Shown one piece after another: positions 1 to 9,765 of a DNA stretch of 64,000 nt (positions within the stretch are counted from its first letter, which is position 1; each line of letters starts with the position of its first letter). A model generated the notes under the pieces. It saw nothing but the letters and a program-made list of their open reading frames with translations, was not told where the DNA came from and made no database searches. This DNA comes from Gemmatimonadota bacterium (GTDB taxonomy: Bacteria; Gemmatimonadota; Gemmatimonadetes; Gemmatimonadales; GWC2-71-9). The stretch lies in NCBI GenBank assembly GCA_029262195.1, contig JAJCZX010000006.1:28633-92632 (forward strand), in the 5' to 3' direction. A program made the translations under genes and the position numbers.

Positions 1-279
1 GCCGTCTACAACGGCGACGAGCAGGTCTCAATGAACCTCTGGGCTTTTGACGGGCGCGTTGTTGAGATCCTGGCGACCCAGTTCGCGGATTTCAGGGAGA
101 AGACGGGGGACGACCCTGGCGAGTTTTACCTCAGCGAAGCATTGGGCGAACAGGTCGATAGGGACCAGGCAACCCTTTCCTGCCTCCCCTCCGCTGATCA
201 ATGGTTCGGAATGACGTTTGCCGAAGATTTACCCGAGGTCAGACACAAGATCAAGGAGTTGAAGGGCTACGACTGGTAG
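1..279 (+). CDS. Sugar-phosphate nucleotidyltransferase, C-terminal 92 residues (5' end outside window)
   Basis: The frame is open from base 1 and ends at TAG 277-279, so the gene starts upstream of the window. The visible part contains VSMNLWAF, an EFYL stretch and DQWFGMTFAEDLPEV, then ends in a Gly-Tyr tail. This pattern is typical of the C-terminus of NTP_transferase-type proteins that form NDP-sugars from sugar-1-phosphates in the cytoplasm. It lies 88 bp before a sodium:solute symporter, with galactokinase beyond, which suggests a sugar (perhaps galactose) uptake and activation locus. The catalytic N-terminus is not visible, so the substrate cannot be judged. Confidence 0.7.
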   Translation, partial: AVYNGDEQVSMNLWAFDGRVVEILATQFADFREKTGDDPGEFYLSEALGEQVDRDQATLSCLPSADQWFGMTFAEDLPEVRHKIKELKGYDW

Positions 280-367
280 CGGGTAGGTCGGAACGTGATA
301 GGTGCGTAAGGTTCAGTCGACAATCGTTCCCCCTTCCCCCGATCTCCTGGCGATGTAGCTTCTCCGA

Positions 368-2137
368 ATGCAATTAACGACTTCTGACTGGATCGTCATT
401 CTCGTTTACGGCATCGCCGCAATGGTGGTTGGTCTCTACTTCGCCAGACGCGCCGGTTCGGGAACGAGTGAGTTCTTCCTCGCCGGAAGAAAACTCCCCT
501 GGTGGCTACTCGGCACTTCGATGGTCGCGACTACGTTTTCGACCGACACTCCGAATCTCGTAACCGACCTGGTCAGGAACGGTGGCGTTAGCCAGAACTG
601 GCTCTGGTGGGCCTTTCTCATCACGGGAATGCTCACGGTCTTTTTCTACGCCAAACTCTGGCGGCGCTCCGGGGCATTGACCGATATCGGTTTTTACGAG
701 CTGCGCTATTCGGGAAAGCCGGCGGCGTTCCTCAGAGGTTTCCGCGCAATTTACCTGGGCGTGTTTTTCAATGTCATGATCATGGCCACAGTAACGCTCG
801 CTGCCATCAAGATCGGAAGCGTGTTACTTGGCGCAAGCAAATACGAAACAGTCCTCATCGCCGGATCCATCACCGCGCTCTACTCGATGACATCGGGTCT
901 CTGGGGTGTTGTTGCAACAGATCTGATGCTTTTTGCAGTCTCGATGGTCGGCTCTTTTGCAGCTGCGTACTATGCTGTGAGCCAACCGCAGGTCGGGGGG
1001 CTCAGCGGCCTATTCACACACCCCAACGTTGTCGACAAATTGTCGTTTCTGCCAGACTTTTCGGATTGGAAGGCCGCCTCCACGGTAATTTTGATCCCGT
1101 TGGCGGTCCAGTGGTGGAGCACCTGGTACCCCGGGTCCGAACCAGGGGGCGGCGGCTACGTCGCACAACGGATGTTGGCGGCGAAGAACGAAAAAGAATC
1201 GATGCTGTCCACCCTGTGGTTCAACATGGCTCACTACGCGCTGCGTCCCTGGCCGTGGATAATTGTAGCGCTGGCATCAATGATTATTTACCCGAACCTG
1301 GAGTCCATCTCCACCCAATTCCCCAACGTGGATCCGAGCATCGTACGCGACGACCTGGCGTACCCTGCGATGCTGGTGTTTATCCCGCACGGATTACTGG
1401 GACTAGTAATCGCGTCCCTGGCAGCTGCGTATATGTCTACCGTAAGTACGCACCTCAACTGGGGGGCCTCTTACATCGTGGACGACGTTTACAGGCGTTT
1501 TGTGACTCCGGATGCCACGGAGAAGCACTACGTGCTGGTAGCCCGCGTGGCGACTGTTGTTCTGATCATGCTGGCGTCAGTGCTTAGTCTCTGGCTGGAA
1601 AACGCAAAACAGGCTTTCGAGATTCTCCTGCAAATAGGCGCCGGTACCGGGCTGGTGTTCATCCTTCGATGGTTCTGGTGGCGTATAAACGCGTGGAGCG
1701 AAATCAGCGCTATGATCGCTTCTTTTGTTGTGGCGTGTTACTTCCAATTCGTGCATGTAAAGATGGGCTTCGCCGCCATACACCCATCGCTAGAGTTGAT
1801 AATCGGAGTGGTGTTGACCACCGCGGTCTGGATGTTGGCCACCCTGGCGACCCCGACCACAGACGTCGGGACCCTACAATCGTTTTACGACGCGATCCGA
1901 CCCTCGGGCAAGGGATGGGCGACGGTTGTAGACACCACCGCTAAAGCGCCCGCGGATAACCTGAGTGCCGCAGCCCTGGCATGGTTACTCGGCTGCGTCA
2001 CGGTCTACGCCCTTTTGTTTGGTACCGGCTATCTCCTGTACGGCAACCTGGCGTGGGGAACGATTTGCATAGCGGGCTCTGCCCTGGCAGGATGGGGACT
2101 TTTCAAAACTCTTCCGTCGGTTGGGATGCTCGACTAA
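368..2137 (+). CDS. Sodium:solute symporter (SSS family)
   Basis: A 589-residue polytopic membrane protein with about a dozen hydrophobic segments. It begins with a first helix (WIVILVYGIAAMVVGLYFA) followed by FFLAGRKLPWW and a GTSMVATTFSTDTPN stretch, which is the SSS-family N-terminal pattern including the sodium-site region. It should import a small solute, plausibly a sugar, with Na+ across the inner membrane. Length fits the family. The ribosome-binding site ahead of ATG 368 is weak. Its stop overlaps the galactokinase stop on the other strand by 4 bases, so the two are convergent with no room for a separate terminator. Sugar specificity is inferred only from neighbours. Confidence 0.88.
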   Translation: MQLTTSDWIVILVYGIAAMVVGLYFARRAGSGTSEFFLAGRKLPWWLLGTSMVATTFSTDTPNLVTDLVRNGGVSQNWLWWAFLITGMLTVFFYAKLWRRSGALTDIGFYELRYSGKPAAFLRGFRAIYLGVFFNVMIMATVTLAAIKIGSVLLGASKYETVLIAGSITALYSMTSGLWGVVATDLMLFAVSMVGSFAAAYYAVSQPQVGGLSGLFTHPNVVDKLSFLPDFSDWKAASTVILIPLAVQWWSTWYPGSEPGGGGYVAQRMLAAKNEKESMLSTLWFNMAHYALRPWPWIIVALASMIIYPNLESISTQFPNVDPSIVRDDLAYPAMLVFIPHGLLGLVIASLAAAYMSTVSTHLNWGASYIVDDVYRRFVTPDATEKHYVLVARVATVVLIMLASVLSLWLENAKQAFEILLQIGAGTGLVFILRWFWWRINAWSEISAMIASFVVACYFQFVHVKMGFAAIHPSLELIIGVVLTTAVWMLATLATPTTDVGTLQSFYDAIRPSGKGWATVVDTTAKAPADNLSAAALAWLLGCVTVYALLFGTGYLLYGNLAWGTICIAGSALAGWGLFKTLPSVGMLD

Positions 2138-3339
2138 ACGATGTCGGCGATGTCAGCACCACCCATGGGATCGGCGAGGAAGACGTGGTCTGTAGCAACG
2201 CCGTCAATCCCCCGGGCTTCATAGAACCGGTCTTGCAGACTGACCATTACAGAGGAGGCACGGTCCTTCTCTGCCAGGACCACAACGCAGCCACCGAACC
2301 CCGCCCCCGTAAGGCGGGCTCCCACTGCTCCCGAATCAAGAACTATCTCCACGAGTTGATTCAGTTCGGGACAACTAACCTCATAATCGCCCCTCAAACT
2401 CAAATGTGAAGCGGTCATCAGGCGCCCGAATTCCACAATATCGTTGGCACGCATAGCGTCGGCGGCGAGGGCGACCCGCTCGGCCTCCGTCACGACGTGC
2501 CTGAAACGCTCCAACACCGGAGAAACCAGCACAGAATCAGCAATTCTCAAAAGTTCGGGGATCTCGTATCGATCGAGTAAGTCCTTGTATGAAATCAGCT
2601 GATCATCGGCGACCGCTCTCACAACCGATTCAAGTGCCTCAGCGCACTGGCGCGTACGGAGGTTGTAGTCTCGTTGCCTGTCACCAGATTTTTCTGCGTT
2701 GACCATCGACGACGCAACAATGAACTGCCAGTGTGAGGGGATTAGCACTGTCGTAACCTGAAGCGGTTCAAAATCTACGAGGCATGCGTGCCCCGGCTCC
2801 GACAAAAGACACACTGCCTGGTCCATTCCCCCTCCCTGAGTACCAACGAATCGTTCACCCGCGGCCATCAACTGGGCGAACTCGGTACTGGAAATTTCCA
2901 GGTTATTGACACGCAGCAGGCTCAACCCAACCGCTACTACCAACGAAGACGAAGAGCTGAGACCGACCGCAATCGGCACATCTGACTCAACGAACCCGTC
3001 AAATCCAACCTCAATACCGGGCCGGTCGGCCAGCGCGCTGGCTGCAGCCTTCGCATAGTTGCCCCAATCACCGTGAGCATGGAAGGGCTCCAGGGGGCCG
3101 TCAAAGGAGAACTCCCGAGAGCCGAACCGCTGGTCTCCCGTAACTAATTTCACGACTCCGTCTGCCCGCGGCTTCAACGCGATGCGACATGCACGAGCGA
3201 TTGCGATTGGGAGCACCGGGAGACCATTGTAGTCAATGTGGTCGCCGATCAGGTTCACTCGGCCGGGAGCCGTCACCACCGCTTCGGGAGCCGACGAAAA
3301 AAAATCAGAGAACATCTTCGCGGTTTCGGAAACGTCCAT
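2134..3339 (-). CDS. galK: Galactokinase (GHMP kinase)
   Basis: 401 residues. GHMP-kinase motifs are in order: GRVNLIGDHIDYNG near the N-terminus (the usual form is GEHTDYN, so Asp/Ile replace Glu/Thr here), PIAVGLSSSSSL (phosphate-binding loop) and TGAGFGG near the C-terminus. It phosphorylates galactose to galactose-1-phosphate in the Leloir pathway. I chose ATG 3339 over the longer frame because GGTGGAG sits 5 bases upstream and the longer start would run into the lipoprotein gene, which ends at 3357. The substituted sugar-binding motif leaves open a related GHMP sugar kinase. It lies between a lipoprotein gene and a convergent symporter. Confidence 0.85.
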   Translation of the reverse strand: MDVSETAKMFSDFFSSAPEAVVTAPGRVNLIGDHIDYNGLPVLPIAIARACRIALKPRADGVVKLVTGDQRFGSREFSFDGPLEPFHAHGDWGNYAKAAASALADRPGIEVGFDGFVESDVPIAVGLSSSSSLVVAVGLSLLRVNNLEISSTEFAQLMAAGERFVGTQGGGMDQAVCLLSEPGHACLVDFEPLQVTTVLIPSHWQFIVASSMVNAEKSGDRQRDYNLRTRQCAEALESVVRAVADDQLISYKDLLDRYEIPELLRIADSVLVSPVLERFRHVVTEAERVALAADAMRANDIVEFGRLMTASHLSLRGDYEVSCPELNQLVEIVLDSGAVGARLTGAGFGGCVVVLAEKDRASSVMVSLQDRFYEARGIDGVATDHVFLADPMGGADIADIV

Positions 3340-3356
3340 GTGCTCCACCGACTTAT

Positions 3357-3800
3357 TTACTGTACCCGCTGCTCCCGCTCTAAGATCACGTTGACCTGGA
3401 CGCCGCTGAAAACACCGGTACCCGTCAGCGTACCGCCCGGGATCACCACCCAATCAATGTCACGGACAAAAGTGTCTGCTTCTTGATCCATTTGGATAGA
3501 ATTGCGAAGCAGGGTCCAGTCCCCCGCCATGTCTGCGTCGAGATTGCCACCCGGGAAAAACAGCCGTCCCGTCATCGTCAGGTCGGCGACCAGGTTGATC
3601 GTCATCAAAGCACCGTTGGCGATCTCATCGGTAGTAGTACCGTCGGTGGTCGTTTCGAAGAGCGTGGCCCGGTAAACACCCGCTACGTCTACCGGCGTAG
3701 CAACATCGTCCCCGCACGCAGCGATACCACCAGCGGCGAGCACCGTAACGAGCATTGTTTTGAAGGTCTTCTTAAGGTTTTTCAAGTTCCAAGGTCTCAA
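3357..3800 (-). CDS. Small predicted lipoprotein, unknown function
   Basis: About 147 residues if TTG 3800 is the start. The only upstream ATG (3755) would leave too short a signal peptide, so a TTG start at 3800 or 3785 is likely. The N-terminus has Lys-rich KNLKKTFK, a hydrophobic run and the lipobox IAAC followed by GDD, which fits export and lipidation. The mature part is rich in beta-strand residues and Thr-Gly, with a repeated GT-TGTGVFSG pattern near the end; no family is recognised. It stands 17 bp upstream of galK and downstream of a kinase gene on the same strand. Confidence 0.6.
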   Translation of the reverse strand: MRPWNLKNLKKTFKTMLVTVLAAGGIAACGDDVATPVDVAGVYRATLFETTTDGTTTDEIANGALMTINLVADLTMTGRLFFPGGNLDADMAGDWTLLRNSIQMDQEADTFVRDIDWVVIPGGTLTGTGVFSGVQVNVILEREQRVQ

Positions 3801-3879
3801 TTAAGGTTCGCAATTGAACAAATATAGGCAATTGAAGAGGTAACCTACCAGACCGGCTGTCGGTTCCACCTCGCGAGGA

Positions 3880-5409
3880 TTATCCACCCTCCCCGCGCGC
3901 AATGCGTGCGAGCTTGTCGACCAGAGCCTTTGCCTCCTCTTTCTGCTCGCGCGTTTTTCTTTTGAACCAGTTGCGCCCAAGAGCCAGGCTGCTGCCGAGA
4001 AAGGTTGATCCAATCGCTATGGCCCCTGCGACTGCGCCACCCGCCGACACACCAATGGAGTCAAGTATCGCCCCGCCGATCATAAAGCTGATAAAAGTCC
4101 CAAACCCACCGGCTGCGACAAGCAGGTTTTTTACCGTCGTTTCGTCTGTTTTGACCCTGATCCTCGTCTCGCCCTCTCCCGGACTGATAATCACGTTTGT
4201 GATCTTGCCAACTTCCCCGGTCTTGCAACTCCACCAGAGGGAGTTATCGAGCGTGTCGTGCAAGTCTCCAACCGTGCCTGTTTCGAACCTCAATTCCTCA
4301 AGCATCCGGGCACGTGAGGCGGTTGAAATTGGGAACTGGAGCGTGTTTTCAAACTCGAAGATTGGCCCCCGACCGAAGAAGTCCGTGCCGGATTTTCTCG
4401 GTAGCGCCATAAGCTCATCGGCGGCTTTTTCAATATGCTCTGGTCCGATACCGGCTTCTGCGGCAATCCGTTGAAGTCCGCCCAGGGAATACTTGGTCTG
4501 GTCTGTTTCCTGCGAGTCCAATTCGGCGGCCCGCCTGACGACGAGGTCGGCTCCGTTTTCATCAAAAGCTAGATCTGATGGGCTTTTTGCCAGTGCGGCT
4601 GAAAATTCTCCAGGGGTAGGAAAACGCAACTGCCGTTTCATCGCCAGCGCTCTGACCAGCGCCTGCTCGACGAAACCCGGAAGTCCGTCCAGCAAGGCTC
4701 GCTCACCGGGATCGGCGTCGGCAAAGCGTTTGGATCGTACCACATCGTCGGTAAGCCACATTCCCGGCGTCTTGCCGACCAACGCCTCATAGGTCACACA
4801 TGCCAATCCGTATACGTCGGTTCCAACGTCAAGGTCGGTTAATCCTGCCGCCTGTTCCGGGCTCATATAGCCCGGAGTACCAAGGGGAAACCCCGAACGG
4901 GTGAGATTTTCTGAACCGGCTGTCACCAGGGCCTTGGCTATTCCGAAATCGGTGACAACAGCGTGTCCTTCCGAAAAAAGAATGTTTTCAGGCTTGATAT
5001 CTCGATGGATTAGATCTTTCCGATGGGCATAGTCCAATGCATCGGCTACCTCCCCAACAATATCCGTCACCTCGGCCAACTGAAGCCGTTTCTCCCGAAC
5101 AAGCCGATCTCTCAGGGACTCCCCCGAAACGAATGGCATCACGAAGAAAAGGTGTCCGTCTGCCTCGCCTGAATCGATGAGGGTCAAGATGTGCGGATGA
5201 TTTAGCCGAGCAGCGATCTCAATTTCAGCTAGAAAGCGCTCTTTCCCGATGGAAAGAGCAAGATCAGGACGCAGGACTTTGATCGCGACATCTCGTCCAT
5301 GGCGCTCGTCTGTAGCCAGATAGACGATGGCCATGCCCCCTCGACCTATCTCGCTTTGCACTGCGTAGCGTCCCTCAAGGGCCGCCTTTATGGAACCGAC
5401 GTCAGCCAT
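3880..5409 (-). CDS. Serine/threonine protein kinase with C-terminal membrane region
   Basis: 509 residues. The N-terminal Hanks-type kinase domain (about 14-275) has the glycine loop GRGGMAIVYLA, VAIK with Lys44, HRDIKPEN (135-142), DFG (154-156) and GTPGYMSPEQ (activation/APE region), so it should be catalytically active. A linker of about 130 residues follows. Two hydrophobic segments (about 420-470) come next, then a Lys/Arg/Glu-rich tail, so the kinase is probably membrane-anchored by its C-terminus rather than by one central helix. No PASTA or TPR repeats are visible. It is followed by the lipoprotein gene after about 80 bp. Targets are unknown. Confidence 0.87.
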   Translation of the reverse strand: MADVGSIKAALEGRYAVQSEIGRGGMAIVYLATDERHGRDVAIKVLRPDLALSIGKERFLAEIEIAARLNHPHILTLIDSGEADGHLFFVMPFVSGESLRDRLVREKRLQLAEVTDIVGEVADALDYAHRKDLIHRDIKPENILFSEGHAVVTDFGIAKALVTAGSENLTRSGFPLGTPGYMSPEQAAGLTDLDVGTDVYGLACVTYEALVGKTPGMWLTDDVVRSKRFADADPGERALLDGLPGFVEQALVRALAMKRQLRFPTPGEFSAALAKSPSDLAFDENGADLVVRRAAELDSQETDQTKYSLGGLQRIAAEAGIGPEHIEKAADELMALPRKSGTDFFGRGPIFEFENTLQFPISTASRARMLEELRFETGTVGDLHDTLDNSLWWSCKTGEVGKITNVIISPGEGETRIRVKTDETTVKNLLVAAGGFGTFISFMIGGAILDSIGVSAGGAVAGAIAIGSTFLGSSLALGRNWFKRKTREQKEEAKALVDKLARIARGEGG

Positions 5410-5483
5410 TTACGAAATTTAAGTGTTGGGCCCCAATAAATCCCTCGCAGCTACGCTTCCGATCCCCCGTCATCTCGATACGG

Positions 5484-7439
5484 TCAGGGGGTCCACGATT
5501 GGTTGGACCTATCGGTGTCGGGGAAAGCAACATCAATGTCCAGTTCCATGGAGACTACATCGGATCCCCGAGGAACGGTCACCACGACTTCGAGTTCGTC
5601 GTCCAACCACCCATCGACCGCCGCAACGAACTCTTGCCGCGTACCATCAGCATACTCGACGGATAGATACGCGGGCATCACCATCTCGCCCAGGTTGGTG
5701 AGAGTCACGACCAGTTCAGCACCGTTTTCTTCAACAGATCCGATCGCCTGATCAAGTGCCCAGGTCTCAAAAAACCATGATCTCCAGAACCATCCCAGGT
5801 CCCGGCCGGTCACGTCGTCAAAGGTATTCCAGAGGTCCCACGGCGCGGGGTGTTTGCCAACCCACCGGCGTCCAAATTCGCGCAAGGCCTCCAGAAACAA
5901 CTCATCTCCCAGCATTTTGTTCAACGCCACAAACGCGTTGGCCGGTTTGAAGTAACTGGCCACTCCATAGCCGAAGTCAGATTCATATCGGTCGCCGTGA
6001 ACCATTAACGGCTCCTCCATCCCCGCGTTCACGATTGACAGGTAGATATTTCGGTTTTGTGCCCGAACGTCAGAATTCGGAAACATGTCTTCCATCCCGG
6101 GGATTTCATTGAACTGAGTCAGGCCCTCGTCCATCCAGGCATGGGCTTTCTCGTTCGACCCTACCTGCATGGGGAACCACATGTGTCCTATCTCATGCTC
6201 GGTCACATTGTACATACTTTCCGGAGTATTGAACGCGCCTGTCCCGATGCAAGTCATCATCGGATACTCCATGCCGCCACAGGACGAAGGTCCCTCCACC
6301 GCGGTCATATGTTCGTAGGGATAAGGCCAGAGGTATTCCGAAAGCAATTCGATCGAGGCCTGGCTGAATCGAGCGCTTTCCAACCAGCCGGTGCTCTCGG
6401 CTCTGTAGAAGCTGTGAATCGCCGTGGTATCGGGAATCCCGTCCCCTTCGATATCTCCGACCACTGCGTGGGTAGCGTCCCAAACAAAACTGTCAGAAGT
6501 CGACCATGTCACATCCCGGACATTTCTGGCTTCATACCTCCAGGTTAGCGTACCATCTTCACCTCTCCTGGTGGACCCGCCGGGCCCCTGCTCTGCCGGG
6601 GAAACAACATTTACGGTTTGTCGTTTCTCTCTCGCCCCGGCGAGACGCTCCATCGCCCGATCGGTCAGTACTTCAGACGAATTGGTTAATTCCCCCGTAG
6701 CTCCGACCAGATAACCAGCTGGAACCGTGACCTCGTAACGGTAGTCGCCGTAGCCCATGTAGAACTCGGCGTTGCCAAGGTACTGATCGATATTCCAACC
6801 GGCGAGATCGTCGTATACCGCCATCTGCGGATACCAGTAGGCCAGAAAATATACCTCCCCATCAAAGCCGCTTCTGGGTGCGTTGGGAGGAACCGGATAA
6901 CTCCACTCTAACTCCAAGAAGACCGAATCCCCAGACCTCAACTCCACATCCAGGGGGAGACGCAGGATCGTTCCCTCAACATCGGCGAACACCACGAGTC
7001 CGTTCACAGCTACGTCGCCGAGCGTTACTCCTCCGCTAGTCGGGGCATTGGTATTTCGCTCGGATTTTGGGGAAAAGAGATTGGGGCGCAAGTGAAGAAA
7101 TACTTCGTCCAGCGAATCTGGAGAGCGATTGAAATACCATATGCTTTCGGATCCTGAGAGGATTCCTGAAGGCGGGTCAAGTTGAGCTGAGATATCGTAG
7201 CGCGCCCATTGCTGCCAATAACTGTTTCCGGGATGTCCAGTTTCAACTCTGGTACCGTTCTCAATCGCGTGGCGGAACTCTTCAGAGAGGGGAACGGATC
7301 GTCGATCGATCGGCCGGGCTTCCGACACTTCTGTACGCCCCTTGTCACCCTCTTTGGACTGGGCAGCTGCAACGGTCGGGGCCAACATCAATCCTGCCGT
7401 CAGCACAACAAAAGGCGTTTTCATGAGAAGACTTTTCAT
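5484..7439 (-). CDS. Exported M1-family zinc metallopeptidase
   Basis: 651 residues with a signal peptide ending near AAAQS (residue 28). GGMEYP (388-393) is the M1 exopeptidase motif, and HEIGH (415-419) with Glu438 in WMDEG forms the HExxH-18-E zinc site. It therefore probably acts as an aminopeptidase in the periplasm or outside the cell. The long N-terminal beta domain is usual for the family. It lies 7 bp downstream of the acyl-CoA synthetase gene on the same strand, so they are probably cotranscribed. A second M1 paralog is at 12.3-14.3 kb. Substrate unknown. Confidence 0.9.
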   Translation of the reverse strand: MKSLLMKTPFVVLTAGLMLAPTVAAAQSKEGDKGRTEVSEARPIDRRSVPLSEEFRHAIENGTRVETGHPGNSYWQQWARYDISAQLDPPSGILSGSESIWYFNRSPDSLDEVFLHLRPNLFSPKSERNTNAPTSGGVTLGDVAVNGLVVFADVEGTILRLPLDVELRSGDSVFLELEWSYPVPPNAPRSGFDGEVYFLAYWYPQMAVYDDLAGWNIDQYLGNAEFYMGYGDYRYEVTVPAGYLVGATGELTNSSEVLTDRAMERLAGAREKRQTVNVVSPAEQGPGGSTRRGEDGTLTWRYEARNVRDVTWSTSDSFVWDATHAVVGDIEGDGIPDTTAIHSFYRAESTGWLESARFSQASIELLSEYLWPYPYEHMTAVEGPSSCGGMEYPMMTCIGTGAFNTPESMYNVTEHEIGHMWFPMQVGSNEKAHAWMDEGLTQFNEIPGMEDMFPNSDVRAQNRNIYLSIVNAGMEEPLMVHGDRYESDFGYGVASYFKPANAFVALNKMLGDELFLEALREFGRRWVGKHPAPWDLWNTFDDVTGRDLGWFWRSWFFETWALDQAIGSVEENGAELVVTLTNLGEMVMPAYLSVEYADGTRQEFVAAVDGWLDDELEVVVTVPRGSDVVSMELDIDVAFPDTDRSNQSWTP

Positions 7440-7446
7440 CGCAGGC

Positions 7447-9564
7447 TCACTCCTCTATTCTGATTCTTGCGTCGACCGCGGTTGCCCCGGTCGCCAGAGA
7501 TACAAGCGGGTTGATATCCATTTCAGCGATTTCAGGATGGTTGGCACACAACTCGGACACCCGTTGAATTACCCCCTCAAGCGCGTCGAGATCACGCGGA
7601 GCTTCGCCGCGGACCCCTTCAAGCAACCGGTACATCTTCACTTCTCGGACCATCCTCGCAGCATCACTATCGGTTACGGGGCAAAGGCGCATGACTACAT
7701 CCCTCATGACCTCAACGTAGATACCGCCCAGTCCAAACATCACCATGGGTGACATCCCCGGGTTCCGGGTGGTGCCGACGATCGTTTCGAGCCCTTTCTC
7801 AGCCATCTTTTGCACGAGGAAGCCTTCAATAGGGTATCCGGCCTGGGTTGTGACCCGATCGATCATGCGCGCTATGCTCGCTGCGCATTCTGCATCGCTC
7901 GAAACTCCAATCTCGATCCCACCGATATCGCTCTTATGGGAGACCTCCGGCGAAACCGCTTTCAATGCCACCGGATAACCTATCTCACCCGCGGCTTTTT
8001 GAGTTCTCTCGACAAGCGACTCACCACGCTCGACGAACGACCACGGTACCACGTCAATCCCAACTGCTTCAAGCACTCGCAAGGAATCAGCTTCAGACAT
8101 CTTCGTACTCCCAGCCTCCCTCGTGGCCGCGATCAACCGGGACACTTCCGTGTCATCAATTTCGAAGCTGCGTACCTCTCCCACGGGTCGCCCGAGTTCC
8201 TGCGCGTAACGCCACATAGCACTGAGCGCCCGCGCCGCTGATTCAGGGAAGATGTAGGCCGGAACGTCCGCGCCATGGAGTTCAGCGAGTCCCGCAGGGA
8301 GCCCCTGTTTCCCCATTAACACGGCAAGAAGCGGTTTTTCTTGGTGGGCGGCGTTGGCCCTCACAATTGCGTTTGCTACGTCTCTGGCGAGTATTCCCAA
8401 CGGAGGGACAAAAGCGGCAACAACGGCATCGATCCCGGGGTCATCCAGAACGCAATTCAGAGCGTACTCATAAGACTCTGCATTTGCACTGGCAATCAAA
8501 TCGACGGGATTGCGAACGCTAGCTTCCTCGGGGAGCCTGGCACTCAAGCGGGCCCTGGTTTCTTCCGTAAGGGGCGCCACCTCGAGGTTTTTCGCCTCAC
8601 AGGAGTCAGCGATGATAATCCCTGGGCCACCGGCATTGGTTACGATGGCCACCCGGTTGCCCTTCGGCAGCGGTTGGTTGCCGAAGGCCATTGCGTAGTC
8701 AAACAGCTCCTCGACCGTTTCGGCACGGATGGCACCGGCCTGCTTTATCAAGGAGTCCGTCACCAGATCGGTTTGAGCAAGGGCACCGGTGTGAGAACTT
8801 GCGGCGCGGGCCCCGGCACCCGTGCGCCCCGATTTGACAATAAAAAGAGGCTTCTTCTGTGTGATGGCCTTGCCAACGCGAACGAACCTGGCCGGGTTGC
8901 CAATGTTCTCGAGATACATCAAAACCAGGCCGGTGGCATCGTCGTCCTTCCAATACTCCAGAAGGTCGTTGCCGGACACATCCATTTTGTTTCCAACCGA
9001 TACGAACTGGGAAATCCCTATCCCCAGACTTTCAGCATGGTCGAGAATGCTCACTCCCATCGCGCCTGATTGGCTGATCAGAGCTACAGGTCCCGTCGGC
9101 GGCATAGAAGGGGCAAACGTCGCATTGAGGCTCACATCAGGCGCCGTATTCATAACTCCCATGCAATTGGGTCCGACAACCCGAACTCCAGAGTCCCTGA
9201 GAGCTGCATCCAAATCCCTCTCCCTCTCAACTCCTTTGCCGCCTATTTCCTTAAAGCCCGCCGTAATTACAATGATGCCTTTGACTCCTGCATCGCGACA
9301 CGCGCCCACCACTTCGAGGACCAGGGATGCGGGAACTACCACGATCGCCAGGTCGATTTGTTCGGGAATATCTGCGATCGACGGATATGATCGCACCGAA
9401 TGCACCGTGGGCGAGCGCGGATTTACCGGATATACAGCTCCCTGAAAGCCATAGGTGAGCAAATTGTGCAAGATCTGCCAACCGATACTCCCCTGCCGGC
9501 GGGAGGCACCGACTACGGCGATCGACCCAGGTCTCAGGATCGAATCAAGGGTTTTCACATCCAC
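7447..9564 (-). CDS. ADP-forming acyl-CoA synthetase / acetate-CoA ligase
   Basis: About 705 residues. An N-terminal CoA-binding domain (GSIAVVGASRRQGSIG) is followed by a succinyl-CoA-ligase-like domain with VVGPNCMGVMN, SQSGAMG and the phospho-histidine region SSHTGALA. The C-terminal third is an ATP-grasp domain (YPVALKAVSPEVSHKSDIGG). The family interconverts acyl-CoA + ADP + Pi with acid + CoA + ATP, usually with acetyl- or short-chain acyl-CoA. The frame stays open to a GTG at 9618, but homologous proteins begin close to the VVGAS motif, so GTG 9564 or 9558 (preceded by GAGAGGTGG) is preferred. Divergent from ahpC across about 200 bp. It could provide ATP and acetate alongside acetate kinase. 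Confidence 0.85.
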   Translation of the reverse strand: MDVKTLDSILRPGSIAVVGASRRQGSIGWQILHNLLTYGFQGAVYPVNPRSPTVHSVRSYPSIADIPEQIDLAIVVVPASLVLEVVGACRDAGVKGIIVITAGFKEIGGKGVERERDLDAALRDSGVRVVGPNCMGVMNTAPDVSLNATFAPSMPPTGPVALISQSGAMGVSILDHAESLGIGISQFVSVGNKMDVSGNDLLEYWKDDDATGLVLMYLENIGNPARFVRVGKAITQKKPLFIVKSGRTGAGARAASSHTGALAQTDLVTDSLIKQAGAIRAETVEELFDYAMAFGNQPLPKGNRVAIVTNAGGPGIIIADSCEAKNLEVAPLTEETRARLSARLPEEASVRNPVDLIASANAESYEYALNCVLDDPGIDAVVAAFVPPLGILARDVANAIVRANAAHQEKPLLAVLMGKQGLPAGLAELHGADVPAYIFPESAARALSAMWRYAQELGRPVGEVRSFEIDDTEVSRLIAATREAGSTKMSEADSLRVLEAVGIDVVPWSFVERGESLVERTQKAAGEIGYPVALKAVSPEVSHKSDIGGIEIGVSSDAECAASIARMIDRVTTQAGYPIEGFLVQKMAEKGLETIVGTTRNPGMSPMVMFGLGGIYVEVMRDVVMRLCPVTDSDAARMVREVKMYRLLEGVRGEAPRDLDALEGVIQRVSELCANHPEIAEMDINPLVSLATGATAVDARIRIEE

Positions 9565-9765
9565 CTCTCGGAATTCATACGGGTATTCTAACGGTGAGGC
9601 CAACGCCACGCATGTCACGTGAGATTCCTTAAGACTTTTTTCAATATCTTCAACGGTACGCCTTGAATGCCCGACACGGCCATCTATCTTTAGGTACAGT
9701 CACTCAAAAGGTGGCTCCGTGGCGCATCACGCCCGCAATAAGAGACACAAACACATTGAGGAACA

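Noticed and set aside
3339..3453. Longer galactokinase N-terminus
   Set aside because: It would overlap the lipoprotein gene, lacks family similarity, and the inner ATG has a good ribosome-binding site.
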